Below the pieces are notes generated by a model. That model made no database searches. It was not told the DNA's origin and saw nothing but the letters and a program-made list of their open reading frames with translations. Of a stretch of 10,000 bases of DNA, positions 1-6,618 are shown in pieces. The position numbers and the translations under genes are program-made. Where the stretch lies: positions 1 to 10,000 of the forward strand of contig VSJD01000141.1 in NCBI GenBank assembly GCA_008636095.1. Direction: 5' to 3'. This DNA comes from Kiritimatiellota bacterium (GTDB lineage: Bacteria; Verrucomicrobiota; Kiritimatiellia; JAAZAB01). The stretch's first letter is position 1. Every line of letters begins with the position of its first letter.

Positions 1-1
1 C

Positions 2-331
2 GGAGTCATCCTGCTCGACGATGGCGCGTGGGGTGGGGCGGATTTCATTCCGGTACCCGGAGACTATGACGGCGACGGCAAGTCCGACCTGGCGGTGTAT
101 CGTGACGGTTATTGGTCCATCTATTCGATTGCGAACGGAGTTATCCTGCTCGACGGTGGCGTATGGGGCGGGGCGGATTTCATTCCGGTGCCCGGAGACT
201 ATGACGGCGACGGCAAGTCCGACCTGGCGGTGTATCGTGACGGCTATTGGTCCATCTATTCGATTGCGAACGGAATAATCTTGCACGACGCTGGTGTCTG
301 GGGCGGGTTTGGCTGGGTCCCCGTGCAATAA
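2..331 (+). CDS. C-terminal end of a tandem-repeat protein with FG-GAP/VCBS-like 45-residue repeats (5' truncated)
   Basis: The reading frame is open from the left edge and stops at TAA 329-331, giving 109 residues of a larger protein whose start lies outside the window. It consists of two full 45-residue (135-bp) repeats beginning at bases 2 and 137, and a diverged terminal half repeat from 272. Each full repeat carries VPGDYDGDGKSDLAVY, whose DxDxDGxxD spacing resembles the calcium-binding loops of FG-GAP/VCBS-type repeats, followed by an aromatic-rich stretch (RDGYWSIYSI) and a GVWGGADF stretch. Proteins with such repeats are usually secreted and form beta-propeller-like or extended surface domains; that role is known of the family, not shown here. 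The two full repeats differ at only about 7 of 135 bases, suggesting recent duplication or gene conversion. The last half unit (GGFGWVPVQ) looks like a natural end cap. The catalytic or anchoring part of the protein, if any, is not visible. Confidence 0.8.
   Translation, partial: GVILLDDGAWGGADFIPVPGDYDGDGKSDLAVYRDGYWSIYSIANGVILLDGGVWGGADFIPVPGDYDGDGKSDLAVYRDGYWSIYSIANGIILHDAGVWGGFGWVPVQ
2..331 (+). repeat. 135-bp tandem repeats, 2.4 copies
   Basis: Units start at 2, 137 and 272 with an exact 135-bp period, in frame with the coding sequence. Units 1 and 2 are about 95% identical (seven substitutions by eye, two of them amino-acid changing: Asp to Gly and Ala to Val). Unit 3 is cut at 60 bp and clearly diverged. 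More units probably lie left of the window. Confidence 0.9.
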
Positions 332-353
332 CGTCTGGATATGAGTATCATTC

Positions 354-390
354 CGGGAGCGGCTGCGCCCGACAAGTGGTACCACTTTTA
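354..390. terminator. Possible bidirectional terminator between convergent genes
   Basis: The 56-bp gap between the convergent stop codons contains a GC-rich imperfect hairpin (GGGAGC, loop ggct, GCGCCC, one mismatch, 355-370) and a perfect 14-bp palindrome aagtggtaccactt (374-387) followed by ttta. The palindrome can fold only as a 5-bp stem with a 4-base loop, and there is no long T-run. Position favours a terminator; the structure is weak. Confidence 0.3.
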
Positions 391-1221
391 TAACAACACC
401 CGCTTGACGATTGCGGCGTCATCGCGCTGGACGGTGCGGGGATAGTGAATGGCGGGGATGCCGAAGAGCATGCCATAATAATAACGGTGGCGGGGCGACA
501 GACCGAACAATGCTTTCATATCAGGTAACAATTCGAGGAACATCTTAAACATGCCCCACCAGACTGTGCCGAGCCGGGCGCTCTGCGCCAGAAGTTCGAA
601 ATAGGCCAGCGTCAAGGCGACATCCTCGCCGGGACAGGGGGCATCGGACGGCGCCGAGACCATCAAGGCATGCGGTGCGCCACGGAAGATGATGTCCACC
701 TTGTGCTCGTAGTAGGCCGGCGGGGCCTCCAGCAGGTATTTGAACCGTTCAGGAATGCGGCCGGCCTTGCCCAGCGCCGCCAGTGCCGCCAAAACTTTAT
801 CCCGAAGCCGATACATGACGGCCTTATCGTCAATAACAGTGAAGGTCAGCGCGCGGTTGTTGACACCCGTGGGGACATTGGCCAGCGTGGCCAACAATTG
901 ATTGATCAAGGCCGGGTCCACATTTTCATCCTTGTACTGCCGGATACTGCGTCGCCCGCGGACAAAGCGGGCCATCTGGTCAAGCCGGGGAAAGCTGTCG
1001 GCGGAGAGTGGCAGGCTGTTGGCGGGATATTTTTCAAGGATGGAGATGGCCGCCGTGGGGCAGATGGCCAGGCAGTGCTGGCATTGCAGGCATTTTGCTT
1101 CCTGGTCCGGGCTAATTGACGGCAGTGCTTTGCCTTCCTGCGTTATGATTTGTGCGGGGCAGTCGGCGGCGCACAAGCCGCAGCGGGTACAAAGTTTTTC
1201 GTTTACGGTAAATTGAAGCAT
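388..1221 (-). CDS. Nitroreductase family protein with N-terminal 2x[4Fe-4S] ferredoxin domain
   Basis: A 277-residue protein. Residues 1-62 form a bacterial ferredoxin domain with two complete CxxCxxCxxxCP cluster motifs (Cys 11, 14, 17, 21 and Cys 44, 47, 50, 54). After a short linker, residues from about 85 form a nitroreductase domain opening with RGRRSIRQYK, the usual FMN phosphate-binding region of the family. The expected role is a cytoplasmic FMN enzyme taking electrons from the fused clusters; the substrate cannot be read from sequence. The fusion is a common domain arrangement in anaerobes, so it hints at anaerobic metabolism. The start is ATG 1221, with a weak AAGGG upstream, and it places the first cluster motif directly after a short leader as usual. 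It faces the upstream repeat-protein gene tail to tail (57 bases apart) and is probably transcribed alone. Length and motifs look intact. Confidence 0.9.
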   Translation of the reverse strand: MLQFTVNEKLCTRCGLCAADCPAQIITQEGKALPSISPDQEAKCLQCQHCLAICPTAAISILEKYPANSLPLSADSFPRLDQMARFVRGRRSIRQYKDENVDPALINQLLATLANVPTGVNNRALTFTVIDDKAVMYRLRDKVLAALAALGKAGRIPERFKYLLEAPPAYYEHKVDIIFRGAPHALMVSAPSDAPCPGEDVALTLAYFELLAQSARLGTVWWGMFKMFLELLPDMKALFGLSPRHRYYYGMLFGIPAIHYPRTVQRDDAAIVKRVLL

Positions 1222-1292
1222 GATGGATCCCTTTCATGAAGAAAATACACGCGCAAATATAGCACATGTAGCCGGTCAAGTCATCATCCCTG

Positions 1293-1322
1293 CTTTTGCA
1301 AAACCAGCGCGGTGCGGGAAGG
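1293..1322 (-). repeat. Short third copy of the glgB 3' end
   Basis: Bases 1297-1322 match 9128-9153 perfectly over 26 bp, and the match extends to 1293 with one mismatch. It is in the same orientation and, in an open frame, encodes the same PSRTALVLQK ending. Where it differs from the copy at 7484-7597 (third base of the Ala codon) it agrees with the glgB copy. It also contains an 18-bp near-palindrome centred on TTTTGCAAAA (1290-1307). Flanking sequence on both sides is unrelated. Confidence 0.75.
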
Positions 1323-1737
1323 GAGATGAACTTCGCGGGTACACAGGCGTTCGCGCGCCTGTCGCTGTACGGTCACAGGATAGCGGTCGAGGATCGAATC
1401 GAGTTCGGGCATGATCCTTTCGGCCAGGCCTCGAAAAGTGACCATCCCTTTTGAAAAATTCCCTTGTCGCCGCGTGACATATATAAAATCGCAAAACACT
1501 TGGGCCGGCGAGGCTACGACGCCATCTGCTGGAGGCGCATAAACACGGCTGCGCAGGTAATCCCACCGTAATGTTGACCGGCGGCCCTTTGACTCAGACC
1601 CCAAAACGTGCAAGCTAATCCTTTCGCTTCCCCCCGTTGCGTTGCGTCCATTTCCTCGAACGGTCACATGGTACTTTGCCCCACGATATTCTTTCCGTAA
1701 AAATCTTAGCCTTTCGACGCGGCGCCAAGCGCCTTGT

Positions 1738-1814
1738 CCATCGACTTCGCTCGGGATCTCAAAACGGCCTGATTTACTAATTCCGAGATTCTGCGCTTTG
1801 CTCTGAATGACAAG
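1738..1814. repeat. Dispersed intergenic repeat remnants
   Basis: The segments 1785-1814 (gattctgcgctttgctctga core) and 1738-1760 (gacttcgctcgggatctc core) resemble the widespread intergenic motif family of the type 'GATTCTTCGCTTCGCTCAGAATGACA' seen in many environmental bacterial genomes. A perfect 5-bp hairpin GGCGC-caa-GCGCC lies beside them (1721-1733), and 'gagtttttcaacag' follows at 1820-1833. The family resemblance is from memory. Only one degenerate instance of each is present in this window. Confidence 0.4.
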
Positions 1815-1887
1815 AAAAAGAGTTTTTCAACAGTTACTTATGGTTTAACCCGGATCCCCGGCATAGGCTTTCATATTTTCAGGCTAA

Positions 1888-2775
1888 TCAACCAATCTTG
1901 GAAATGACAGGTTCGGAATGATTTCCAATCATGATGACCAGCATACAGGAGGCGATGACAATGATCGATCCAACAATCGCCCGCAGGGGCATGGGCTCAT
2001 GAAACACGAGTACTCCGACAAGAAAATTAAAGACGGGGAGAGTCATGCAAAGCAGGGAACCGACCGAAACTGACGTGTAGCGATAGCCTTCGGTCATCAA
2101 GAGCTGGGCAATGGTCGCGGCCAGCCCGATGCCCAGCAGAATGGCGCCGCCAAGGTATCCTATGGAGCAGGGAACCAGATTGGCCGGGATTACGATCAGC
2201 CATAGGCCGATAACGCACTGCGAGTAAAAAATCGCGTATATGGAATCAGTATCATGAAGCCGCTTGATAATCACAACGGCGACTGCCGAGCACACGGCAC
2301 CCACAAGTGCCAGCACTTCATAAACCCCAACGGTCATGAGACTGGAGGCACCCGATCCGCTTCCCGACAGGAGAATAATGCCGAACAGGGCGGTGGCCAG
2401 CGCCAGCCACTGTCGCCAGTCAGGCTTTTCATGGAGAAAAACGATGCCCAGCACCGACGCGAAAATGGGGTACGAATACGAAATGACAGTTCCTTTGGCA
2501 ATGCCGAGTTTGGCAATGGACAGAAAGAACAGGAACACCGCTATACCACCGAACAGACCGCGCAGGAACAGAAGGCGGCCATTAAGAAACCGCAGGTGAA
2601 TGAACCCGAACAAAGCGGCCGTGCCCAAAACAGCCATCCCTATGAAAAACCGGAACAGCGAGGTCTTGAAGGAATCGATTCCCGGAACACATTTGATGAG
2701 CACCGACATGACGCAAAACACGACGCTCGAAAGAACCATCAACACCACGCCCTTGGTCATGCGATTATGTTTCAT
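1888..2775 (-). CDS. DMT superfamily transporter, EamA family
   Basis: A 295-residue, very hydrophobic protein with the duplicated EamA architecture: roughly ten membrane helices in two halves of about 140 residues. The first half ends with the family-typical YSYPIFASVLGIVFLHEKPDWRQWLALATALFGIILL; the second half ends with the matching MTLPVFNFLVGVLVFHEPMPLRAIVGSIIVIASCML. The paired 'hEk/hEp' loops followed by a G-rich helix are the internal repeat signature. Family members export or import small metabolites (amino acids, nucleosides, cofactors) across the inner membrane; the substrate here is unknown. The start ATG 2775 has no strong ribosome-binding site, and an in-frame ATG five codons on (MTKG) is an alternative. 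It is divergent from the cupin gene and appears monocistronic. By eye its base composition is more AT-rich than the mla block. Confidence 0.9.
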   Translation of the reverse strand: MKHNRMTKGVVLMVLSSVVFCVMSVLIKCVPGIDSFKTSLFRFFIGMAVLGTAALFGFIHLRFLNGRLLFLRGLFGGIAVFLFFLSIAKLGIAKGTVISYSYPIFASVLGIVFLHEKPDWRQWLALATALFGIILLSGSGSGASSLMTVGVYEVLALVGAVCSAVAVVIIKRLHDTDSIYAIFYSQCVIGLWLIVIPANLVPCSIGYLGGAILLGIGLAATIAQLLMTEGYRYTSVSVGSLLCMTLPVFNFLVGVLVFHEPMPLRAIVGSIIVIASCMLVIMIGNHSEPVISKIG

Positions 2776-2836
2776 GGTAATGCTCGTCAGAAAATACGGG
2801 CGGCTTGCACTGGTTTTCCACCCCGAATGAAAGAAT

Positions 2837-2865
2837 ATTTAAGGAGTTCCACGGGAGAGAGTCAA
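2837..2865 (-). promoter_or_regulatory. Candidate sigma70-type promoter for the EamA transporter
   Basis: On the - strand, TTGACT (2860-2865) is separated by 17 bases from TTAAAT (2837-2842), in an AT-rich stretch ending about 60 bases upstream of the ATG. The -35 box matches five of six consensus bases and the -10 four of six. Consensus use in this organism is assumed. Confidence 0.4.
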
Positions 2866-2922
2866 TATTTATTCGGCCGAAATCTGACGAACCCGAACTC
2901 CCATGTTTATTTAGCAAGGCTA

Positions 2923-2951
2923 TTGCACATGTAAAATCAAGGTGTTATCTT
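2923..2951 (+). promoter_or_regulatory. Candidate promoter for the cupin gene
   Basis: TTGCAC (2923-2928), a 17-base spacer and TATCTT (2946-2951) lie about 40 bases upstream of the cupin ATG at 2991. Both boxes are imperfect. It is supported mainly by position between divergent genes. Confidence 0.28.
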
Positions 2952-2990
2952 ATGAGTGGATCGTTATTCTTCGTAAGGGAGGCATATTTA

Positions 2991-3503
2991 ATGAGCGTAA
3001 CTACCGGTAAAAAATTAACTGCCCAGCTGATTCAGGAACTGGGCCGGAATGCGGCGGCGGCCCCGCGCAAGCGCATAAACTATAATTTTCACGAGAGCCT
3101 GGATGACCCCGTTCAGCGGCTGATCGTGGTTATGAAAAAGGGAACGTATATCCGGCCGCATCGGCACGCGGCGGGAAACAAGTGGGAGTTCGCTGTCGCT
3201 CTTCAAGGCCGCATGCAGGTCATCCTGCTGAAAGACGATGGTTCCCTGCGGGAGCGGATTGATCTGGCGCCCGGCGGCCGGACCATCGGTCTGGAGATTC
3301 CTTCCGAGGCCTGGCACACTTGGCTGGCATTGGAAGAGGATTCCGCGTTTTTCGAGTGTAAACGCGGCCCATATGACCCTGCCAAGACCAATGTGTTTGC
3401 CCCCTGGTCGCCGCCCGAGGGCGATCCGCGGGTGGCGGAGTATAGTCAGTGGCTGGCGCGCGCCGAGGTCGGTGACCGGTTTGCAGGGGCCAAAGATATT
3501 TAA
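2991..3503 (+). CDS. WbuC-family cupin fold metalloprotein
   Basis: A 170-residue single-domain cupin. The start ATG 2991 is chosen because a strong ribosome-binding site, AAGGGAGG, lies at 2975-2982 with 8-base spacing; the frame is open further upstream but without such a signal. Family hallmarks are NFHESLDDPVQRLIVVMKKGTYIRPHRH (residues 32-59), an ExxxxLQG segment, IPSEAWHTWLALEEDSAFFECKRGPY (103-128) and an APWSPPEG end (137-144). Likely metal ligands are His57, His59, Glu66 and His109, the classic two-motif cupin set. WbuC proteins are often encoded in O-antigen or surface polysaccharide clusters and their reaction is not established. Here no sugar-biosynthesis gene is adjacent, so context gives no role. 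It is followed 118 bases later by the mla operon on the same strand and could be co-transcribed, but the gap is long. Confidence 0.85.
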   Translation: MSVTTGKKLTAQLIQELGRNAAAAPRKRINYNFHESLDDPVQRLIVVMKKGTYIRPHRHAAGNKWEFAVALQGRMQVILLKDDGSLRERIDLAPGGRTIGLEIPSEAWHTWLALEEDSAFFECKRGPYDPAKTNVFAPWSPPEGDPRVAEYSQWLARAEVGDRFAGAKDI

Positions 3504-3565
3504 AGTTTTTCAGCAACGGTGCGTTTCGCCTTGGGTGCGGAGCATTGCGGGCAGGTTGAAAATTA

Positions 3566-3594
3566 TTGCCGTATTACTGATGTTCGTGCAAAAT
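3566..3594 (+). promoter_or_regulatory. Weak candidate promoter for the mla operon
   Basis: TTGCCG (3566-3571), a 17-base spacer and CAAAAT (3589-3594) lie 27 bases before the first mla gene. Each box matches four of six consensus bases. The 118-bp gap after the cupin has no clear terminator hairpin, so read-through from the cupin is the alternative. Confidence 0.2.
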
Positions 3595-3621
3595 TAGGGT
3601 GGTGGTACATATACATATTCC

Positions 3622-4764
3622 ATGAAGACACAGACTGATCAACGTTCGGCGTGCAGGTACTCCATGGTCAGAATGCCGGATGGCGCTCTGGAACTGGTGA
3701 TCGAGGGGCGCCTGGCCAGCGTGACGCTTACGCCGGTCTGGCGCGATGTGTTTGACGCCCTGGCACGGGCGCCCGTGCCACGCGTTGTGGTACAGGCCGG
3801 GAAGCTGACGCATTGTGACGGGGCGGGTATTTATTTTTTCATGGAACTGCGACGCCGGCAACAGGCCCAGGGCAGGGCCGTGGACATCCGCGATTTCCCG
3901 CCGGATTTTCAGCACCTGCTCGACCTGGCCGAGCAGGTGGACAGCGAGCGTTCCGCGGAAGCCCCCTCATCCTCCGGGTTTTTGGAAGAGACAGGATGCG
4001 CCGCCGTGCGCACGGTGGAGGACGTGTGGACCCAGATAGCCTTTGTGGGCGAACTGGTTGTGGCCTTGGTGCAGGCCGTCCGCCATCCGCGTCACACCCG
4101 CTGGCGCGATGCCTGGCTGATCGTTGAGAAAGCCGGCGTAAACGCCTTGCCCATCGTCGTGATGATCGGGGGGCTGATGGGACTTATTCTGGCCTTTCAG
4201 TCCGCCATCCCCCTGCGGCGGTTTGGCGCCGATATTTTCGTGGCCAACCTGGTTTCGCTCTCCCTGTTGCGTGAATTGGGGCCGCTGATGACGGCGATCA
4301 TTTTGGCCGGGCGCTCGGGGGCGGCCTTTGCCGCCGAAATCGGCACCATGAAAGTCGATGAGGAACTCAATGCCCTGACAACCATGGGGCTGGATCCGGT
4401 CCGCTTCCTGGTTGTGACCCGCGTCATGGCCGCCATCCTGGTCATGCCGCTCCTGACTCTGTTTGCCGATCTGTTCGGTCTGATTGGAGCGGCCATTGTG
4501 ACCTGCTCGCTGGGCTACCCGCTGATTACCTTTAAGAACCAGGTGCTTGCCTCGGTGCACGCCGGTGACCTGCTGAGCGGGCTTTTAAAATCAATGGTCT
4601 TCGGCCTGCTGATCGGGAGCGTGGGCTGTTTGCGCGGCCTGCAGACCCGCAGCGGGGCCAGTGCCGTGGGCGATGCCGCGACCCGGGCCGTGGTCAGCGG
4701 TATTATCCTGATCGTGATTGCCGACGGCTTGTTCGCTGTGATGTTTTATTTTATCCGGCTGTGA
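3622..4764 (+). CDS. mlaE: MlaE-type phospholipid ABC transporter permease with fused N-terminal STAS domain
   Basis: A 380-residue fusion. Residues about 20-105 form a STAS domain (LVIEGRLASVTLTPVW ... VVVQAGKLTHCDGAGIYFF), corresponding to the separate MlaB subunit of Escherichia coli. Residues about 130-380 form the MlaE permease with five to six membrane helices and the family signature ELGPLMTAIILAGRSGAAFA followed by EIGTMKVDEELNALTTMG (218-256), the cytoplasmic coupling segment. With the ATPase encoded next it should move phospholipids between the inner and outer leaflets and the periplasmic MCE ring. The usual STAS 'DSSG' or 'DTAG' loop reads D66-G-A-G69, so the phosphorylatable Ser/Thr is missing. 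ATG 3622 has only a distant AGGG. A second in-frame ATG at 3664 has GCAGG 7-8 bases before it, is equally placed, and would drop 14 residues without touching the domain. First gene of a four-gene operon. Confidence 0.92.
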   Translation: MKTQTDQRSACRYSMVRMPDGALELVIEGRLASVTLTPVWRDVFDALARAPVPRVVVQAGKLTHCDGAGIYFFMELRRRQQAQGRAVDIRDFPPDFQHLLDLAEQVDSERSAEAPSSSGFLEETGCAAVRTVEDVWTQIAFVGELVVALVQAVRHPRHTRWRDAWLIVEKAGVNALPIVVMIGGLMGLILAFQSAIPLRRFGADIFVANLVSLSLLRELGPLMTAIILAGRSGAAFAAEIGTMKVDEELNALTTMGLDPVRFLVVTRVMAAILVMPLLTLFADLFGLIGAAIVTCSLGYPLITFKNQVLASVHAGDLLSGLLKSMVFGLLIGSVGCLRGLQTRSGASAVGDAATRAVVSGIILIVIADGLFAVMFYFIRL

Positions 4765-4789
4765 CCGGGTGCATACGGAGATACTGGCA

Positions 4790-5554
4790 ATGGATACGGA
4801 TGTGATTATTCGCGTGGAACATATGACCGCGGCCTACGAGGACGTCGTTCTCCTGGACGATATTTCCTTCGAGGTACAGCGGGGCGAAATCTTTGTGATC
4901 CTGGGCGGATCCGGCTGCGGTAAGAGCACGCTGATGAAACACATGATCGGCCTGTATCAGCCGGCCGCGGGGTCCGTCTGGATCCACGGCCGGGATATTA
5001 CGACGGCCGAGGGCAGCGAACGGCAAAAGATCCTCTCCGGCTTGGGCGTCATGTACCAGGGCGGGGCGCTGTTCGGTTCCTTTACGCTCCTGGAAAACGT
5101 GCGCCTGCCGCTGGAAGAATTTACCGAACTGCCGCGGGACGCTTTGGATGGCATTGCCGCCATGAAGCTCAAGCTCGTTGGCCTCGGCGCGGCGTTGCAT
5201 CAGGTGCCGGCGGAAATAAGCGGTGGGATGCAGAAACGCGCCGCGATTGCCCGTGCCATGGCACTCGATCCCCCGGTGCTTTTCCTCGATGAACCGTCCG
5301 CCGGCCTGGATCCGATCACTTCGGCGGAGTTGGATCGCCTGATCCTGCGCCTGGCACGCTACCTTGGAATTACCTTCGTGATCGTCAGCCATGAACTATC
5401 CAGCATTGATGCCATTGCCGACCGGGTCATCATGCTTGATCCGCGCGTTAAAGGAATTGTGGCGACAGGGAAACCCGCCGCGTTGCGTGCGTCGTCTGAA
5501 AATCCATGGGTGCGGCAGTTTTTTAATCGTCAACCGCCGCCCGATGTAGTATAA
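4790..5554 (+). CDS. mlaF: MlaF-type ABC transporter ATP-binding protein
   Basis: A 254-residue ABC ATPase with all motifs intact: Walker A GGSGCGKST (39-47), Q-loop Gln90 in VMYQGGALF, signature ISGGM (143-147), Walker B VLFLDEP (163-169) and H-loop His201 in IVSHEL. The ISGGMQKRAAIARA form (instead of LSGGQ) and the MYQGGALFGSFTLLENV segment are characteristic of the MlaF branch of phospholipid importers or exporters. The start ATG 4790 is preferred over the upstream in-frame GTG 4769 because GGAG lies at 4777-4780 with 9-base spacing, and it gives the usual short leader before the core. It begins 25 bases after the permease stop. The C-terminal tail (NPWVRQFFN) is also typical of the branch. 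It powers the permease at the cytoplasmic face. Confidence 0.93.
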   Translation: MDTDVIIRVEHMTAAYEDVVLLDDISFEVQRGEIFVILGGSGCGKSTLMKHMIGLYQPAAGSVWIHGRDITTAEGSERQKILSGLGVMYQGGALFGSFTLLENVRLPLEEFTELPRDALDGIAAMKLKLVGLGAALHQVPAEISGGMQKRAAIARAMALDPPVLFLDEPSAGLDPITSAELDRLILRLARYLGITFVIVSHELSSIDAIADRVIMLDPRVKGIVATGKPAALRASSENPWVRQFFNRQPPPDVV

Positions 5555-5670
5555 AAATATAAATATTCCGGTATCCGGAAAGCAGGAGTCGTAAGACAAC
5601 CACCGTCGGCCTCTTTGGCAATCGCGCGCGGAGGGTGGCCCAGGAACCGGCGGGTGTCTGGAATCGAACC
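5555..5670 (+). promoter_or_regulatory. 116-base intercistronic gap with AT-rich tract and 15-bp inverted repeat
   Basis: The gap starts with an AT-only-like tract (ataaaaatataaatat) followed by TTCCGG-tat-CCGGAA (5566-5580), a perfect 6-bp-arm inverted repeat. It is much longer than the other junctions in the operon (25-base gap and 4-base overlap). It may hold an mRNA hairpin, an operator or an internal promoter; no T-run follows, so an intrinsic terminator is unlikely. Confidence 0.35.
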
Positions 5671-6618
5671 ATGAGTCAAAAAGCCAATTATTTTAAAATC
5701 GGGCTGTTTATCATCAGTGCCGTGGGACTGTTCCTGGCGGGCATTATCATCCTGAGCGTGGGGATCCTGTCCAAGCAAAGCCTGATCATGGAAACCTACC
5801 TGGATGGCTCGGTGCAGGGTCTGGACGTCGGTTCGCCAATCAAACTGCGCGGGGTCAGGATCGGCCAGGTCGAAAAGATCCTGTTAGCGGATGAAATCTA
5901 TGCCACCGAGTACCACTATGTGCTCATCCGCTTTTCCATCCATCCGCACATTGCCAAGCAGATTAATATGACCACTTTTGTCCCCAATCTGAAAAAGGAA
6001 ATTCAGACCGGCTTGCGCCTGCGGCTGGCGACCCAGGGTTTGACCGGCGTGGCCTACATGGAGGCCGATTATATGGCCCCGCTACTCTACCCCCCTCTTC
6101 CGATTGATTGGAAACCGGAATATGCCTACATCCCCTCGGCGCCCAGTTTGATTTCGCGGATAAGCGAGTCGGCCGACACCATTTTGCGTCAGCTTGAAAA
6201 GACGCATGTTGATCTGCTGGCCAGCAACATGAATATATTCGTGACGACCATGACCGGCCTGATGCAGGAGGACCTGAAGCCAACCCTGGTGTCGGTAAAG
6301 CAAGCGGCGAAGGAAACGGCGAATCTGGTGGCGCGCCTGGATCAGGACCTCCAGCATATTACGCAGTCGGACCTGCCGCCGTTGTTCCAGAATGCGCGCC
6401 AGTCGGCCAGCAACCTGGTCGTCATGAGTGAACAGGTCAACCAGATGCTCCAGCAAGTCGGGGGCATGCTGGAAAGCAGCCAGCAGCAGTGGGATGAAAC
6501 CCTGGAAAACATCCAGGTTACTTCCTCGGAGTTTCGGGAACTGGTTCGGAATGCCCAGCAGTATCCGTCTGGCATTTTGTTCGGCAAACCGCCGCCACGT
6601 GTGGAGATTGAGCGATGA
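5671..6618 (+). CDS. mlaD: MlaD-type MCE domain protein
   Basis: A 315-residue membrane-anchored periplasmic protein. Residues 8-30 are one N-terminal membrane helix (FKIGLFIISAVGLFLAGIIIL). Residues 37-135 form a single MCE domain with the conserved GLDVGSPIKLRGVRIGQVEKI. Residues about 160-297 are predicted mostly helical, with heptad-like Leu/Val spacing and many Gln and Ser. The tail YPSGILFGKPPP is common in single-MCE proteins of lipid ABC systems. MCE domains assemble as hexameric rings with a central hydrophobic tunnel for lipids, and a longer helical region is thought to extend it toward the outer membrane. ATG 5671 is chosen because it gives MSQKANYFKIGLF, the usual family leader; an in-frame GTG at 5635 has GGAGG directly abutting it, which is too close. 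Its stop overlaps the next start by four bases (ATGA). Confidence 0.92.
   Translation: MSQKANYFKIGLFIISAVGLFLAGIIILSVGILSKQSLIMETYLDGSVQGLDVGSPIKLRGVRIGQVEKILLADEIYATEYHYVLIRFSIHPHIAKQINMTTFVPNLKKEIQTGLRLRLATQGLTGVAYMEADYMAPLLYPPLPIDWKPEYAYIPSAPSLISRISESADTILRQLEKTHVDLLASNMNIFVTTMTGLMQEDLKPTLVSVKQAAKETANLVARLDQDLQHITQSDLPPLFQNARQSASNLVVMSEQVNQMLQQVGGMLESSQQQWDETLENIQVTSSEFRELVRNAQQYPSGILFGKPPPRVEIER

Larger units (their letters stand above)
1284..1826 (-). pseudogene. Open frame without a good start, ending in a glgB-like C-terminus (probable remnant)
   Basis: On the - strand one frame is open for 180 codons, from just after a TGA (1827-1829) to two consecutive TGA stops (1281-1286). It has no ATG in its first half; the first plausible starts are GTG at 1667 and an internal ATG further on, without a clear ribosome-binding site. 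The last residues, HLPSRTALVLQKQG, match the C-terminal end of the branching enzyme encoded at the right end of the window (YLPSRTALVLQK). The rest is basic, low in recognisable motifs, and its 5' half overlaps dispersed-repeat-like DNA. I read it as a composite of remnants that happens to be open, not an expressed gene. A lineage-specific small protein read from GTG 1667 cannot be excluded. Confidence 0.3.
1222..1887. other. 666-bp stretch without a credible intact gene
   Basis: No convincing protein family is visible on either strand. The stretch holds a short match to the glgB 3' end (1293-1322), which falls in an open - strand frame lacking a good start (1287-1826), and two short dispersed-repeat-like segments (1738-1760, 1785-1814). 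It should also contain the upstream signals of the nitroreductase gene, read leftward, but no convincing -35/-10 pair was found. Confidence 0.6.

Noticed and set aside
2254..2934. 226-codon + strand frame across the EamA transporter gene.
   Set aside because: Low-complexity hydrophilic antisense product; the - strand frame is an unmistakable ten-helix transporter.
3967..4560. Long open frame on the - strand inside the permease gene (and similar ones opposite mlaF and the MCE gene).
   Set aside because: The antisense translations are rich in His, Gln and Arg with no family pattern, and the + strand frames carry clear conserved motifs; these are shadows of codon bias.
5658..5672. Sequence gtctggaatcgaacc resembles the T-arm of a tRNA on the - strand.
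   Set aside because: No acceptor stem, D-arm or anticodon arm can be placed around it, and it lies just before the MCE gene start; chance resemblance.
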